In this document: positions 25,933-34,968 of the stretch, in pieces
Layout of the letters: every line of letters starts with the position of its first letter
Position numbering within the stretch: position 1 is the stretch's first letter
DNA from: Methylobacterium ajmalii
Lineage (GTDB): Bacteria; Pseudomonadota; Alphaproteobacteria; Rhizobiales; Beijerinckiaceae
DNA: 51,096 nucleotides
Assembly: GCF_016613415.1 (NCBI RefSeq)
Contig: NZ_JACWCT010000107.1
Location: 8,218 to 59,313 of the forward strand
Direction of reading: 5' to 3'
Notes under the pieces: model-generated
The model's input: the letters and a program-made list of their open reading frames with translations, nothing else
The model's database searches: none
What the model was told of the DNA's origin: nothing
Made by a program: the position numbers and the translations under genes

Positions 25933-27303
25933 ATGAGCGCCGACATTCTGATCGTCGATGACGAGGCCGACATCCGTGAGCTCGTCGCCGGCATCCTCGA
26001 CGACGAGGGCCACCGTACCCGTACCGCCGGCTCCTCCGACGAGGCGCTGGCGGCGATCGAGGCGCGCCGCCCGCACCTCGTCTTCCTCGACATCTGGCTC
26101 CAGGGCTCGCGCCTCGACGGGCTCCAGGTGCTCGACGTGATCAAGGCCCAGGCCCCGGACCTGCCGGTGGTGATGATCTCGGGCCACGGCAACATCGAGA
26201 CCGCGGTCTCGGCGATCAAGGCGGGCGCCTACGACTTCATCGAGAAGCCGTTCAAGGCCGACCGGCTGATCCTGGTCGCCGAGCGGGCGCTCGAGGCCTC
26301 GCGCCTCAAGCGCGAGGTGCGCGACCTCAAGGCGCGCTCCGGCCAGGCGAGCCGCATCGTCGGCGCCTCGGTGGCGGCCAACCAGCTGCGCCAGACCGTC
26401 GAGCGCGTGGCGCCCACCAACGCCCGGGTGATGATCGCGGGCGCGCCGGGCTCCGGCAAGGAGCTCTCGGCCCGCACCATCCACGCCGCCTCGTCGCGGG
26501 CCAACGGCCCCTTCGTGGTGATCAACGCCGCCACGATCACCCCCGAGACGATGGAGGCCGAGCTGTTCGGCGTCGAGGCGGCCGACGGCAGGCCGCGGCG
26601 GGTGGGCGCGCTCGAGGAGGCCCATGGCGGCAGCCTCTACATCGACGAGGTCGCGGACATGCCGCGCGAGACCCAGAACCGCATCCTGCGGGTCCTCGTC
26701 GACCAGAACTTCCAGCGCGTCGGCGGCACCACCCGGGTCCATGTCGACGTGCGGATCATCTCGTCCTCCTCGCGCGACCTGGCGGAAGAGATCGCCGGCG
26801 GGCGCTTCCGCGAGGACCTCTTTCACCGCCTCAGCGTCGTGCCGATCCGGGTGCCCTCGCTCGCCGAGCGGCGCGAGGACGTGCCCGAGCTGATCACGTT
26901 CTTCATGGAGCAGATCTCGGGCGCCACCGGCCTGCCGCAGCGGCGCATCGCCGCCGACGCCATGGCGGTGCTGCAGTCGCACGACTGGCCCGGCAACGTC
27001 CGCCAGCTGCGCAACAACGTCGAGCGGCTGATGATCCTGACGCAAGGGGATCCCGAGACCGAGGTGACGACCGAGATGCTGCCGAGCGAGGTCGGCGCGC
27101 TGGTGCCCACCACCCCGAGCGGGGCGGGCGGCGAGAAGCTGATGAGCCTGGCGCTGCGCGAGGCGCGCGAGATCTTCGAGCGCGAGTACTTGGTGGCACA
27201 GATCGCCCGCTTCTCCGGCAACATCTCCCGCACCGCCGAGTTCATCGGCATGGAGCGCTCGGCCCTGCACCGGAAGCTCAAGTCCCTCGGCATCGGCGCC
27301 TGA
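25933..27303 (+). CDS. ntrX: Response regulator NtrX (AAA+ domain without GAFTGA loop)
   Basis: A 456-residue regulator partnered with NtrY. The receiver has Asp53 in FLDIWLQGSRLDG; AAA+ Walker A GAPGSGKE runs 170-177, Walker B region LYIDEVADMP; the Fis-type C-terminus is GNISRTAEFIGMERSALHRKL. Where NtrC has GAFTGA, this protein reads ELFGVEAADGRPRRVGALEEA, so the sigma-54 contact loop is missing. That is known for alphaproteobacterial NtrX, which acts with the housekeeping sigma factor rather than sigma-54. Followed by hfq, as in other Rhizobiales. Confidence 0.95.
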   Translation: MSADILIVDDEADIRELVAGILDDEGHRTRTAGSSDEALAAIEARRPHLVFLDIWLQGSRLDGLQVLDVIKAQAPDLPVVMISGHGNIETAVSAIKAGAYDFIEKPFKADRLILVAERALEASRLKREVRDLKARSGQASRIVGASVAANQLRQTVERVAPTNARVMIAGAPGSGKELSARTIHAASSRANGPFVVINAATITPETMEAELFGVEAADGRPRRVGALEEAHGGSLYIDEVADMPRETQNRILRVLVDQNFQRVGGTTRVHVDVRIISSSSRDLAEEIAGGRFREDLFHRLSVVPIRVPSLAERREDVPELITFFMEQISGATGLPQRRIAADAMAVLQSHDWPGNVRQLRNNVERLMILTQGDPETEVTTEMLPSEVGALVPTTPSGAGGEKLMSLALREAREIFEREYLVAQIARFSGNISRTAEFIGMERSALHRKLKSLGIGA

Positions 27304-27587
27304 GCGCGTCGCGGTCGCGCCGGCCCGCTTTTGACGGTGCCAAGCCCCGGGCGTTCTGCTAGGCGGGCCTGTGGCCGGGACGCGACGGGGCGCGGGCAAA
27401 GGACGGTTGCGGCGGTTCGGCGGCCCGGGGAGCTTTCCCTGCGGCCAGTCTGCACTTGCGCCCGGGCGAGCTTCACCGTGATAATGGGGCGGCCGGTTCC
27501 CGGGGCGGCGCGCCGCGCCTCCCGCAGCACAACAACACGGACCGACCCGTCAACAGGGACTGGCAGCGGGTTCAAAGGACAAGAAGA

Positions 27588-27842
27588 ATGGCGGGCGAAC
27601 GCGCTCAGAATCTGCAGGACACCTTCCTCAACCACGTTCGCAAGAACAAGATTCCGCTGACGATCTTTCTGGTCAACGGCGTGAAGTTGCAGGGTGTCGT
27701 GACCTGGTTCGACAACTTCTGCGTGCTGCTGCGGCGCGACGGGCACTCGCAGCTCGTCTACAAGCACGCGATCTCGACCATCATGCCGGGCCATCCGGTG
27801 CAGCTGTTCGAGCAGGGCGAGGAGGGGGCCGAGAAGGCCTGA
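27588..27842 (+). CDS. hfq: RNA chaperone Hfq
   Basis: An 84-residue Sm-like protein that forms a hexameric ring and pairs small RNAs with mRNAs. Sm1 [21 protein letters not shown] and Sm2 YKHAISTI are typical; the N-terminal [15 protein letters not shown] carries the proximal-face Gln8-type uridine-binding residue. Start ATG 27588 follows AAGGACAAGAAGA. It sits about 280 bp after ntrX and before hflX. A perfect intrinsic terminator (27939-27964) lies between hfq and hflX, so hflX needs its own promoter or readthrough. Confidence 0.97.
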
Positions 27843-27907
27843 TCCCGCCGCCGGCTCGCGGCCAGCACCCCGCGCGGCCGGGCCTCGCCGGCCCGCCGCC
27901 GCGCCTC

Positions 27908-27964
27908 CGTGCCGCCCGAGCGGCACGCCGACTTCATCCAGGCCGCCGCGTGCGGCCTGTTTTT
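27908..27964 (+). terminator. Hairpin plus intrinsic terminator after hfq
   Basis: First a 7-bp stem CGTGCCG / CGGCACG (27908-27927), then an 8-bp perfect stem CAGGCCGC / GCGGCCTG (27939-27959) followed by TTTTT. The second is a textbook Rho-independent terminator for hfq. Confidence 0.88.
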
Positions 27965-28062
27965 CGTCGGGCGCACCCCCGCCGGCGCTTGATTCCGGCC
28001 CCGCTCCATCCAACCTCTGTCCGATGGACTCCCGGCCTTTTTCGGGAGCAGCCGGAGACACG

Positions 28063-29442
28063 ATGGAACCGCGGACACCGGGCGAGATCCGCCTGCAACG
28101 CCAGGCCGAGCCGGAAGCCGCGATCGCGGCCGAGACCCGCACGCTGGTGATCGGCCCCTACCAGACCCGGCGCGACGCCGGAGCCGAGCCCCGGGCGCCG
28201 CTCGCCCGCCTCGACGAGGCGGTGGGCCTGGCCGCCGCGATCGAGCTCGACGTCGCCGACCGGCTCCTTGTCACCGTGCAGCAGATCCGGCCCTCGACCT
28301 TCCTAGGCAAGGGCCGCGTCGAGGAGATCGCCGGGCGGATCGAGGCCGACGGCATCCGCCTCGTGGTGATGGATTGCGCGCTCTCGCCGGTGCAGCAGCG
28401 CAACCTGGAGAAGGCCTGGGGCGTCAAGGTCATCGACCGGACCGGCCTGATCCTGGAGATCTTCGGGCGGCGCGCCTCGACCCGCGAGGGCACGCTGCAG
28501 GTCGAGCACGCGCACCTCGCCTACCAGCGCAGCCGGCTGGTGCGGTCCTGGACCCACCTCGAGCGCCAGCGCGGCGGCTTCGGCTTCCTCGGCGGCCCGG
28601 GCGAGACCCAGATCGAGGCCGACCGGCGGATGATCCAGGAGCGGATGACCCGGATCGAGCGCGAGCTCGAGACCGTCACCCGCACCCGCGGCCTGCACCG
28701 CCGCTCCCGGCGCCGGGTGCCGTACCCGATCGTGGCGCTCGTCGGCTACACCAATGCCGGCAAGTCGACCCTGTTCAACCGCCTGACCCGGGCCGAAGTG
28801 CTGGCCGAGGACATGCTGTTCGCCACCCTCGACCCGACGGCGCGCGCCATCAAGCTGCCGCACGGCGAGACCGCGATCCTGTCCGACACCGTCGGCTTCA
28901 TCTCCGACCTGCCGACCATGCTGATCGCCGCCTTCCGGGCGACGCTGGAGGACGTGATCGAGGCCGACATCCTGCTCCACGTGCGCGACATCGCCCACGA
29001 GGACGCGGAGGCTCAGGGCGCCGACGTCGCCCAGGTGCTGACCGAGCTCGGCATCGAGCCGAACACCGACCGGGTGATCGAGGTCTGGAACAAGGCCGAC
29101 CTCCTCGACGAGGCGGAGCGCGAGCGCCTGCTCAACCTGAGCCGGCCGAACGGGGGGCAGAGCGCGGGACCGGTGCTGCTCTCGGCGCTCACCGGCGAGG
29201 GCATCGACCGCCTGATGAGCCGGATCGAGGCCCGCATCGCCGAGGCGCGCACCAGCTTCGCGGTGATCCTGGAGCCGGCGCAGGGCGCCGAGCTGCACTG
29301 GCTCTACGAGAACGCCGAGGTCCTCGACCGCCGCGAGGACGGCGAGGGGGCGACCCACCTCGTGGTCCGGATCGCCCCCGAGAAGGAGCCGCGCTTCCTC
29401 AACCGGTTCGGCGGGGCGCGGCGGTTGCGGGGGGGCGGGTAG
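28063..29442 (+). CDS. hflX: Ribosome-splitting GTPase HflX
   Basis: A 459-residue GTPase that rescues stalled ribosomes. N-terminal HflX domain (about 30-200) contains [10 protein letters not shown] and [22 protein letters not shown] split by the Gly-rich [13 protein letters not shown]. The G domain has G1 GYTNAGKST from residue 228, G3 DTVGF and G4 NKAD. ATG 28063 with CGGAGA upstream is preferred over ATG 28024. In many Rhizobiales hfq-hflX is followed directly by mazG; here about 5.5 kb of accessory genes lies between. Confidence 0.96.
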   Translation: MEPRTPGEIRLQRQAEPEAAIAAETRTLVIGPYQTRRDAGAEPRAPLARLDEAVGLAAAIELDVADRLLVTVQQIRPSTFLGKGRVEEIAGRIEADGIRLVVMDCALSPVQQRNLEKAWGVKVIDRTGLILEIFGRRASTREGTLQVEHAHLAYQRSRLVRSWTHLERQRGGFGFLGGPGETQIEADRRMIQERMTRIERELETVTRTRGLHRRSRRRVPYPIVALVGYTNAGKSTLFNRLTRAEVLAEDMLFATLDPTARAIKLPHGETAILSDTVGFISDLPTMLIAAFRATLEDVIEADILLHVRDIAHEDAEAQGADVAQVLTELGIEPNTDRVIEVWNKADLLDEAERERLLNLSRPNGGQSAGPVLLSALTGEGIDRLMSRIEARIAEARTSFAVILEPAQGAELHWLYENAEVLDRREDGEGATHLVVRIAPEKEPRFLNRFGGARRLRGGG

Positions 29443-29468
29443 GAGAAGCCCGCGAGGCCCTCACCGTC

Positions 29469-30629
29469 ATGCCGATCCACCGCCTCGCCATTGCCGGCTA
29501 CCGCTCCCTGCGCGACATCGTGCTCGGCCTCGACCGGCTGACCGTGGTGACGGGCGCCAACGGCAGCGGCAAGTCGAGCCTCTACCGCGCGTTGCGGCTC
29601 CTCGCCGAGGTGGCGCAGGGGCGGGCGATCCCGTCGCTCGCCCGGGAAGGCGGCTTCGCCTCGGCGCTCTGGGCCGGGCCGGAGACCTTCGGGCGCCGGG
29701 TCCTCGACGGCTCGCAGCGGGTCGAGGGCACGGTGCGGCGCCGCCCCGTCGAGCTGAAGCTCGGCTTCTCCGACGACGATGTCGGCTACGCCATCGCCCT
29801 CGGCCTGCCGCCGCCGTCCTTTGCCGGCACGTTCTTCTCCCACGATCCCGAGATCAAGGCCGAGAGCGTCTGGAACGGGCCGATCGTCGGGCGGGCCAAC
29901 GTCTTCGCCGAGCGCCGCGGACCCTTGGTGCGCCTGCGCGACGGCACCGGCACCTGGACCGAGGCGCTGGGCGACCTGCCCGCCTACGACAGCCTGATGA
30001 CCCACGGCGCCGATCCCCGCGACGCCCTCGACGTGCTGCGCTTGCGCGAACGGATGCGGGCCTGGCGCTTCTACGATCATTTCCGCACCGACCGCGACGC
30101 GCCGGCCCGCCGGCCGCAGATCGGCACCCGCACGCCGGTGCTGGCCGGCGACGGCGCCGATGTCGCGGCGGCGATCCGGACAATCATCGAGATCGGCGAC
30201 CGGGACGCCCTCGACGCGACCATCGCCGAAGCCTTTCCGGGGGCGGAGCTGTCGGTGGCGAGCGGCGAGGACCACTTCACCCTCGAATTCCGCCAGCACG
30301 GATTGCTGCGCCCCTTGCGCGGCGCGGAGCTCTCCGACGGGACGCTGCGCTACATCCTGCTCGCCGCCGCGCTCCTGTCGCCGCGCCCGCCCGAGCTGAT
30401 GGTGCTCAACGAGCCCGAGACCAGCCTGCATGCCGACCTCCTGGCGCCGCTGGCCGCGCTGATCGCGCGGGCGGCGGAGGGCACGCAGGTCCTGGTGGTG
30501 TCGCATGCCGCCGCCCTGGTGGCGGCCCTGGAGCGGGAGGGTGCGGCCCGCATCACCCTGGAGAAGCGCCTCGGCGAGACGCTCGCGCCCGACCACGACC
30601 CGCCGTCCTGGACTTGGCCCAAACGATAG
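29469..30629 (+). CDS. AAA family ATPase (OLD/AAA_21-like)
   Basis: A 386-residue SMC/ABC-like ATPase without membrane segments. Walker A GANGSGKSS is at 29-37, an ABC-type signature-like ELSDGTLRYI is near 284-293, and Walker B is VLNEPETSLH, the usual form in this AAA_21 group. No toprim/nuclease domain is fused and no nuclease gene is adjacent, so assignment to an OLD-type defence system is not supported. It begins 26 bp after hflX and may be cotranscribed. An 18-bp tandem repeat (30616-30651) spans its stop codon. Function unknown. Confidence 0.85.
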   Translation: MPIHRLAIAGYRSLRDIVLGLDRLTVVTGANGSGKSSLYRALRLLAEVAQGRAIPSLAREGGFASALWAGPETFGRRVLDGSQRVEGTVRRRPVELKLGFSDDDVGYAIALGLPPPSFAGTFFSHDPEIKAESVWNGPIVGRANVFAERRGPLVRLRDGTGTWTEALGDLPAYDSLMTHGADPRDALDVLRLRERMRAWRFYDHFRTDRDAPARRPQIGTRTPVLAGDGADVAAAIRTIIEIGDRDALDATIAEAFPGAELSVASGEDHFTLEFRQHGLLRPLRGAELSDGTLRYILLAAALLSPRPPELMVLNEPETSLHADLLAPLAALIARAAEGTQVLVVSHAAALVAALEREGAARITLEKRLGETLAPDHDPPSWTWPKR

Positions 30630-30651
30630 TCCCGGCCCAAGCGGTAGGCCC
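30616..30651 (+). repeat. 18-bp tandem repeat across the AAA ATPase stop codon
   Basis: Two units, GGCCCAAACGATAGTCCC and GGCCCAAGCGGTAGGCCC. The stop codon TAG lies in the first unit. Confidence 0.75.
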
Positions 30652-30666
30652 GGTCCATGGCGCGGG

Positions 30667-31881
30667 TCACGCCGCCGCGAACCGGCGCCCGCGCAGATGC
30701 GCCGCGAGCCGGCGCCGGACGAGGCAGAAGGTGGCCGAGACGACCAGGCAGTAGAGGCCCAACCCGACGACGATCCCGGAGAACGGCACGCCGGCATCGA
30801 TCAGCAGCCCCGACAGGAAGGGACCGAGCGCCGTGCCCAGCACCATGATCGCCACGATGGCGCCGCGGATCGCCCCGAGGTGGCGGGTGCCGTAGACCTC
30901 CGGCCAGAGCGCGCCGAACAGGGTGAGCGAGATCCCGTCGGTGACGCCGTAGAGCAGCATGAAGGCGAAGGCGGACCACGGCGCGGAGACCCCGCCGAGG
31001 ACCAGGCAGGCGAGGCCGAACGGCACCAGGTAGACCGGCAGCAGCGCGAGGGCCGAGAACCGGTCGACCAGGCGACCGGCGGCGAGCAGGCACAGGAAGG
31101 TCGCCACCGCGTAGGGCGGGAAGGCGGCGGCCAGCACCTCCGGCGACCAGCCGCGGCTCTCGGCGAGATGCGCCTGGTGAAAGAAGATCGTGTTGCTGAT
31201 GAAGGAGGGCGGCAGCATCGCGGCGAGCAGCCCGTAGAGGTAGGGGTCGGCGAGGGCCTGCGCCCGCGTCGCGCCCTCGCTCGGCCCGGCGCGCTCCGCC
31301 GCCGCGGGCACCCGCTCGCGCCGCACGAGATGACGGGCGAGCGGCAAGGCGACGACGAGGAGGCCCGCGACCCCGAGCCAGGCGCCGCGCCAGCCGAGTG
31401 CCGCCGCGGCGGCCACGAGGGCGAGCGGCAGGCAGGCCTGGCCGGCATTGAGCCCGGTGGCGGCGAGCGACACCGCCCGGCCGCGCTCGGCCGAGAACCA
31501 GCGCCCGAGCAGCGTGTAGGCGGTCTGCAGCATCAGCCCCTGGCCGGCGAGGCGGAGCAGAAAAAGCGCGGCGGCGAGGACGGGGAGGTTCGGCGCGAGC
31601 GCGAGGAGCGCGGCGCCGGCGGCGAGCAGGCCGGCGGCGAGGCTCACCACCCGGGGCGCCGGCCAGCGGTCGATGAGCCCGCCGAGCCCCGCCAGCGCCA
31701 ACGCGGCCGCCAGGGTGACGCCGGCATAGAGCGCCCCGAACGTCCCGTCCGACAGCCCGAACTCCCGCCGGATCGCCCCGCCCGACAGCGCGACCACGAA
31801 GGTCTGGCCGAAGCAGCTGCAGAACAGGAGCAGGAACCCGGCCGCGAGCCAGCGCAGATTGGCCGTGAGGAAGGGGGGCAT
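30667..31881 (-). CDS. MFS transporter
   Basis: A 404-residue major facilitator protein with about 12 hydrophobic segments. It starts with a membrane helix (LAAGFLLLFCSCFGQTFVV), has a central linker near residues 185-205, and a charged RRRLAAHLRGRR tail. The FGQTFVVALSGGAIRREFGLSDG N-terminus is typical of a proteobacterial MFS group of unknown substrate. It converges with the AAA ATPase gene, 37 bp apart. Upstream lies the palindromic repeat region. Confidence 0.84.
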   Translation of the reverse strand: MPPFLTANLRWLAAGFLLLFCSCFGQTFVVALSGGAIRREFGLSDGTFGALYAGVTLAAALALAGLGGLIDRWPAPRVVSLAAGLLAAGAALLALAPNLPVLAAALFLLRLAGQGLMLQTAYTLLGRWFSAERGRAVSLAATGLNAGQACLPLALVAAAAALGWRGAWLGVAGLLVVALPLARHLVRRERVPAAAERAGPSEGATRAQALADPYLYGLLAAMLPPSFISNTIFFHQAHLAESRGWSPEVLAAAFPPYAVATFLCLLAAGRLVDRFSALALLPVYLVPFGLACLVLGGVSAPWSAFAFMLLYGVTDGISLTLFGALWPEVYGTRHLGAIRGAIVAIMVLGTALGPFLSGLLIDAGVPFSGIVVGLGLYCLVVSATFCLVRRRLAAHLRGRRFAAA

Positions 31882-32034
31882 GGAGGTGGGGTAACGGTGG
31901 GATGGACCGACCGCAACGACGATCTCCTCAAGGCGGAAAGATCGTGCGGTCCTGGTGGCCTACAGAATCGGCACCCTTCATTTTCGCTGCTCCGAGGCCT
32001 ATCGGACGGAGTCCACCGAATCCCCCATCCATGA

Positions 32035-32158
32035 CCTCATCCTGAGGTGCTGGCGTTCGGAGATCGCTGAGCCTTGAAGGAGGGCTCCAGCCATCACTCA
32101 GGCTTCTGGAGCCCTCCTTCGAGGTCAGTCGATCTTTGATCGACTGACACCTCAGAGA
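32035..32158. repeat. Dispersed palindromic repeat, copy 2
   Basis: CCTCATCCTGAGGTGC at the left end, AGGAGGGCTCCAG paired with CTGGAGCCCTCCTTC in the middle, then a small hairpin GTCGATC / GATCGAC and a degenerate right end (ACACCTCAGAG). Confidence 0.85.
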
Positions 32159-32207
32159 CTGTTTGAGTATGATATTTTAAATCAAGACTTGAGGGATTCA
32201 TGATTAC

Positions 32208-32349
32208 CCTACCCTCTCACCTCATCCTGAGGTGCGACCGAAGGGAGCCTCGAAGGAGGGCTCCAGAAATCGCCGAGATCCCTGGAGCCCTCCTTCGAGG
32301 TCAGTCGATCGTTGATCGACTAACACCTTAGGATGAGGCAGAGGGTAGG
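32208..32349. repeat. Dispersed palindromic repeat, copy 3 (most complete)
   Basis: Outer arms CCTACCCTCT (32208-32217) and AGAGGGTAGG (32340-32349), then ACCTCATCCTGAGGTG facing ACACCTTAGGATGAGG, then AGGAGGGCTCCAG facing TGGAGCCCTCCTTC, with an asymmetric GTCGATC...GATCGAC hairpin on the right. Transcribed as RNA it would fold into one long stem of about 140 bases. Confidence 0.87.
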
Positions 32350-32503
32350 ATAAATCATAGTTATTTTAATTTTTTTAAAATTCAAAACCGCCCAACCAGT
32401 TTATCAGGATGAGATTGCGAATTGGAAGATGACGATACAGATGATCCGTCGCTTCAAAAATCAAACAGGATCTCGCATAGACTTAAACTCTAAGGATCAC
32501 CCC

Positions 32504-32590
32504 ATGTCGGTCGAACTGGAAACCGAAGAACTGCTCCCACTACTCCATCCCGGAGAGGTTTTACGTCAGGATTTCAGGGTACCGCGAGGC
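32504..32590 (+). pseudogene. Remnant of a HigA-family antitoxin gene
   Basis: ATG 32504 has AAGGA at a good distance. The encoded start, SVELETEELLPLLHPGEVLRQDF, matches the N-terminus of HigA antitoxins (plHPGEvLreeF), but homology stops after about 27 residues and the frame runs into GC-rich, unrelated sequence to 32677. The helix-turn-helix is missing. A short upstream frame beginning MIRRFKNQ (about 32441) weakly recalls a HigB toxin start, which is tentative. Confidence 0.65.
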
Positions 32591-32643
32591 GGCATAGAGG
32601 CGCGCGGCTCCGGCCCAAGGGGCCGCGCCGCGCGCCGCAACCC

Positions 32644-33633
32644 TCACTGCGAGCGGCGGCCGAACGAGATCGCGTAGGCCTGGACCCGGGCGTCGATCAG
32701 CGGGTCGTCCGAGACCTCCACGCCGTCCGGCAGGTTGTTGGGCATGAACAGCAGCGCCTTCTCGGCGGTCTCGCTGTCGGGCACCGCCTTGGTCAGGGTG
32801 AGCGTGCCGAGATCGACGAAGCGGCGGTCCTCCGGCCAGGCCACGGTCGCGTCCTTTGTCGAGTCCCCGGGTTGGGCGATCTGCGCCTCGACCCGGAAGG
32901 CCACCGGGGCCTTGGCGAGGCGGGCCGGCATCTCCTCGACGAGGTAGTTCGGGCCCTTGGCCTTGGCGTCGTCGGCGCTCAGGATCTCCTCGCCGGCCAC
33001 CGGCACGATGCGGTAGCGGAAGGGGGTGCGCTTGCCGGCGGCGTCGACCAGGATGAAGGCGTTGACGCCGTTATAGACCTGGCGGCCGAAGCTCGACGGG
33101 GTCTTGGCGGTGGCGAGCGCCTTCGGGGCATTCGGGTGGGCGGCCATGAACTGCTCGACCGGGGTCGGCTTGGCGGTGCCGGGGCCGCTCTTGGTGATCG
33201 CCACCAGGAGGTCGCGGAACTCCTCGCCGGTGGCGACCGGGAAGGTCTTCAGCGAGTTGGTGACGACGTCCATCTCGGAGCCGTCGGCGGGCTTGAACTT
33301 GATCGACAGGCCGTGCGGGTTGGCCTCGGGGGCGCCGTCGGGGATCTGGGGCAGGCCGGTCGCGTCGGAGAAGCGCACGGTCACCGGCACGGCGGCGCCG
33401 GAGAAGACGCCGGCCTTGCTCAGGGTCTTGGCATCCACCGACGGGGTGAAGCTGCCCTCCACCACCACGCCCTTGGCGTGGTTCGAGCGCTTGCCCGGAT
33501 GCTCGCCGAAGATCTTGGTCATGGCCGCGATGGTCTGCTCGGCCGTGGAGGCGTCCTGCGCCGAGGCGGCCGGGACGGCGGCGAGCAGCAGGGCGGCACC
33601 GAGGAGCGTGCGCCGGATCGGGGAACGGGTCAT
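32644..33633 (-). CDS. Exported catalase-family peroxidase (SrpA-like)
   Basis: A 329-residue exported protein with a signal peptide (residues 1-25, cleavage at ASA|QD). The mature part is a minimal catalase fold without the C-terminal flavodoxin-like domain. The distal-His block RSNHAKGVVVEGSFTPS is near residues 48-64; VTVRFSDATG, NPHGLSIKF and FGRQVYNGVNAF follow catalase order. Such small heme proteins show peroxidase rather than strong catalase activity. Location should be periplasmic. The 3' end overlaps the extended frame of the higA remnant, not a real gene. Confidence 0.9.
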   Translation of the reverse strand: MTRSPIRRTLLGAALLLAAVPAASAQDASTAEQTIAAMTKIFGEHPGKRSNHAKGVVVEGSFTPSVDAKTLSKAGVFSGAAVPVTVRFSDATGLPQIPDGAPEANPHGLSIKFKPADGSEMDVVTNSLKTFPVATGEEFRDLLVAITKSGPGTAKPTPVEQFMAAHPNAPKALATAKTPSSFGRQVYNGVNAFILVDAAGKRTPFRYRIVPVAGEEILSADDAKAKGPNYLVEEMPARLAKAPVAFRVEAQIAQPGDSTKDATVAWPEDRRFVDLGTLTLTKAVPDSETAEKALLFMPNNLPDGVEVSDDPLIDARVQAYAISFGRRSQ

Positions 33634-33725
33634 GATCGGTCATCCCTTCGCGGGGCCGATTCGGCCCGGCGCGACATGACCCGAATATTCGATTGCGCGC
33701 AAGCGATCGGCGTATCAAAAATTCG

Positions 33726-34268
33726 TCAGGTTCCAGACCGGGGTGCGCTGCCCGGAAGCCGCTTGTGCATGAAGGTGCAGGGCTCCGGCACGCCGTCGGG
33801 CGAGCAGGCGTAGTCCGGCACCACGCCGGTCACGGCGTAGCCGAGCGAGCGGTAGAGCGCCTCGCCGGCATCGTGCGAGCGGGTGTCGAGGACCAGGAGC
33901 GAGCGCCCTTCCGCCCGGGCCACCGCCTCGGCCTCGTTCATCAGCGCCCGGCCGAGGCCGCGGCGGCGCGCCCGGGGGTGGACCAGCACCTTGGTGATCT
34001 CGGCCCGGTGCCGGCCGTTCGGCGGGCCGGCGAGGCCGACCTGGGCGCTGGCGACGACGCGCGTGCCGTCCCGCGCGACCAGCAGCCGGCGGGCGCCGCT
34101 GCGCAAAGCCGGCAGCCCGTCGCGCCAGAATCCTTCCGCCTCGGACAGGGTGAAGGGCAGCACGAAGCCGATGCTGGCCCCGTCGAGGACGCAGGCATGG
34201 AGCAGAGCCGCGAGGTCGGGCAGGGCGGCCTCGGCCGCGTCGGCCGACAGGGTCTCGATGGGGGGCAT
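33726..34268 (-). CDS. GNAT family N-acetyltransferase
   Basis: A 180-residue acetyltransferase. The core is LVARDGTRVVASAQVGL, then the acetyl-CoA site VHPRARRRGLGRALM at about 105-119, followed by LLVLDTRSHDAGEALYRSLGYAVTGVVPDYA, the usual GNAT end. Substrate unknown; similar proteins detoxify antibiotics or amino acids. ATG 34268 lies 14 bp after the XRE-cupin gene, so the two form an operon controlled by the upstream regulator. Confidence 0.9.
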   Translation of the reverse strand: MPPIETLSADAAEAALPDLAALLHACVLDGASIGFVLPFTLSEAEGFWRDGLPALRSGARRLLVARDGTRVVASAQVGLAGPPNGRHRAEITKVLVHPRARRRGLGRALMNEAEAVARAEGRSLLVLDTRSHDAGEALYRSLGYAVTGVVPDYACSPDGVPEPCTFMHKRLPGSAPRSGT

Positions 34269-34282
34269 GGTCTCGAATCCTC

Positions 34283-34897
34283 TCACGGCCGGCCGATCGC
34301 GATCAGGTAGCGGGCCTCGTCCGGGCCCGGGCTGGTGAAGCGGGAGGCGCCGGCGAGGCGGTAGCGCAGGCAATCGCCGGGCAGGAGCGCATGGACGACG
34401 CCATCGAGGGCGAGGTCGAGCCGGCCCGCCAGCATCCAGAGGTGATGCTCGAGCCCGCCGACGGGCGGGGCCGCGTAGGCGATGCTGGCGCCGGCCGGCA
34501 GGGTGCCGTGGACGAGCTCGACGGAAAAATCCCGGGCCGGGGGCGAGACGCCGCGGCGGCGAAACCCCGTCTCGGGATCGACCCAGACCGCCTGCGCGGC
34601 GTGGCGCACGACCTCCGCCGGGTCGGCCTCGATCTCGGCGAGCAGCCGCGACATCGGCCGGCCGTAGACGGTGCAGAGCCGGCCGAGCAGCGAGGCGGTC
34701 GGGCTGGTCTCGGCCCGCTCCAGCCGCGACAGGGTGGGGCGGCTGATCCCGCTCGCGGTCGCGAGGGCGTCGAGGGACAGGCCGTGCTCCTGGCGCAGGG
34801 CGGCGAGCCGGGCGGCCAGCCGCCGGTCGATTTCCGCGGCCTCGCCGGACGCGGCGCGCGGGTCGGGCACGGGTTCGAGCGGAAGATCGTCTCTCAT
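34283..34897 (-). CDS. XRE-family regulator with C-terminal cupin domain
   Basis: A 204-residue repressor-type protein: HTH_3 at about 27-82 (LAALRQEHGLSLDALATASGIS followed by RPTLSRLERAETSP) and a cupin at about 125-200 (LEHHLWMLAGRLDLALDG, LLPGDCLRYR). Family members bind a small ligand in the cupin and often control an adjacent acetyltransferase or transporter, consistent with the GNAT 14 bp downstream. The start codon lies inside a 16-bp palindrome (34891-34906), a probable autoregulatory operator. Confidence 0.92.
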   Translation of the reverse strand: MRDDLPLEPVPDPRAASGEAAEIDRRLAARLAALRQEHGLSLDALATASGISRPTLSRLERAETSPTASLLGRLCTVYGRPMSRLLAEIEADPAEVVRHAAQAVWVDPETGFRRRGVSPPARDFSVELVHGTLPAGASIAYAAPPVGGLEHHLWMLAGRLDLALDGVVHALLPGDCLRYRLAGASRFTSPGPDEARYLIAIGRP

Positions 34898-34906
34898 GAA
34901 TGAGAG
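34891..34906. promoter_or_regulatory. Palindrome over the XRE-cupin start codon
   Basis: CTCTCAT-GA-ATGAGAG, perfect 7-bp arms. The CAT at 34895-34897 is the minus-strand start codon. Bound repressor here would block translation start or the promoter. Confidence 0.65.
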
Positions 34907-34968
34907 ATTTTCTCACAACCGATCGACGGTCAAGCCCGATCGCCCGACGGTGCTTTCATGGAGAGGGC

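Larger units (their letters stand above)
31882..32503. other. Repeat-rich, AT-richer intergenic region
   Basis: Holds two copies of the dispersed palindromic repeat (32035 and 32208) separated by an AT-rich spacer, and an AT-rich block (about 32350-32400, runs of T and A). It ends in the higA remnant. No intact gene; it looks like the scar of several insertions. Confidence 0.7.

Noticed and set aside
29469..30629. OLD/Gabija-like defence system
   Set aside because: Only an ATPase is present; no toprim nuclease domain or adjacent helicase/nuclease gene, and it follows hflX as a possible operon member.
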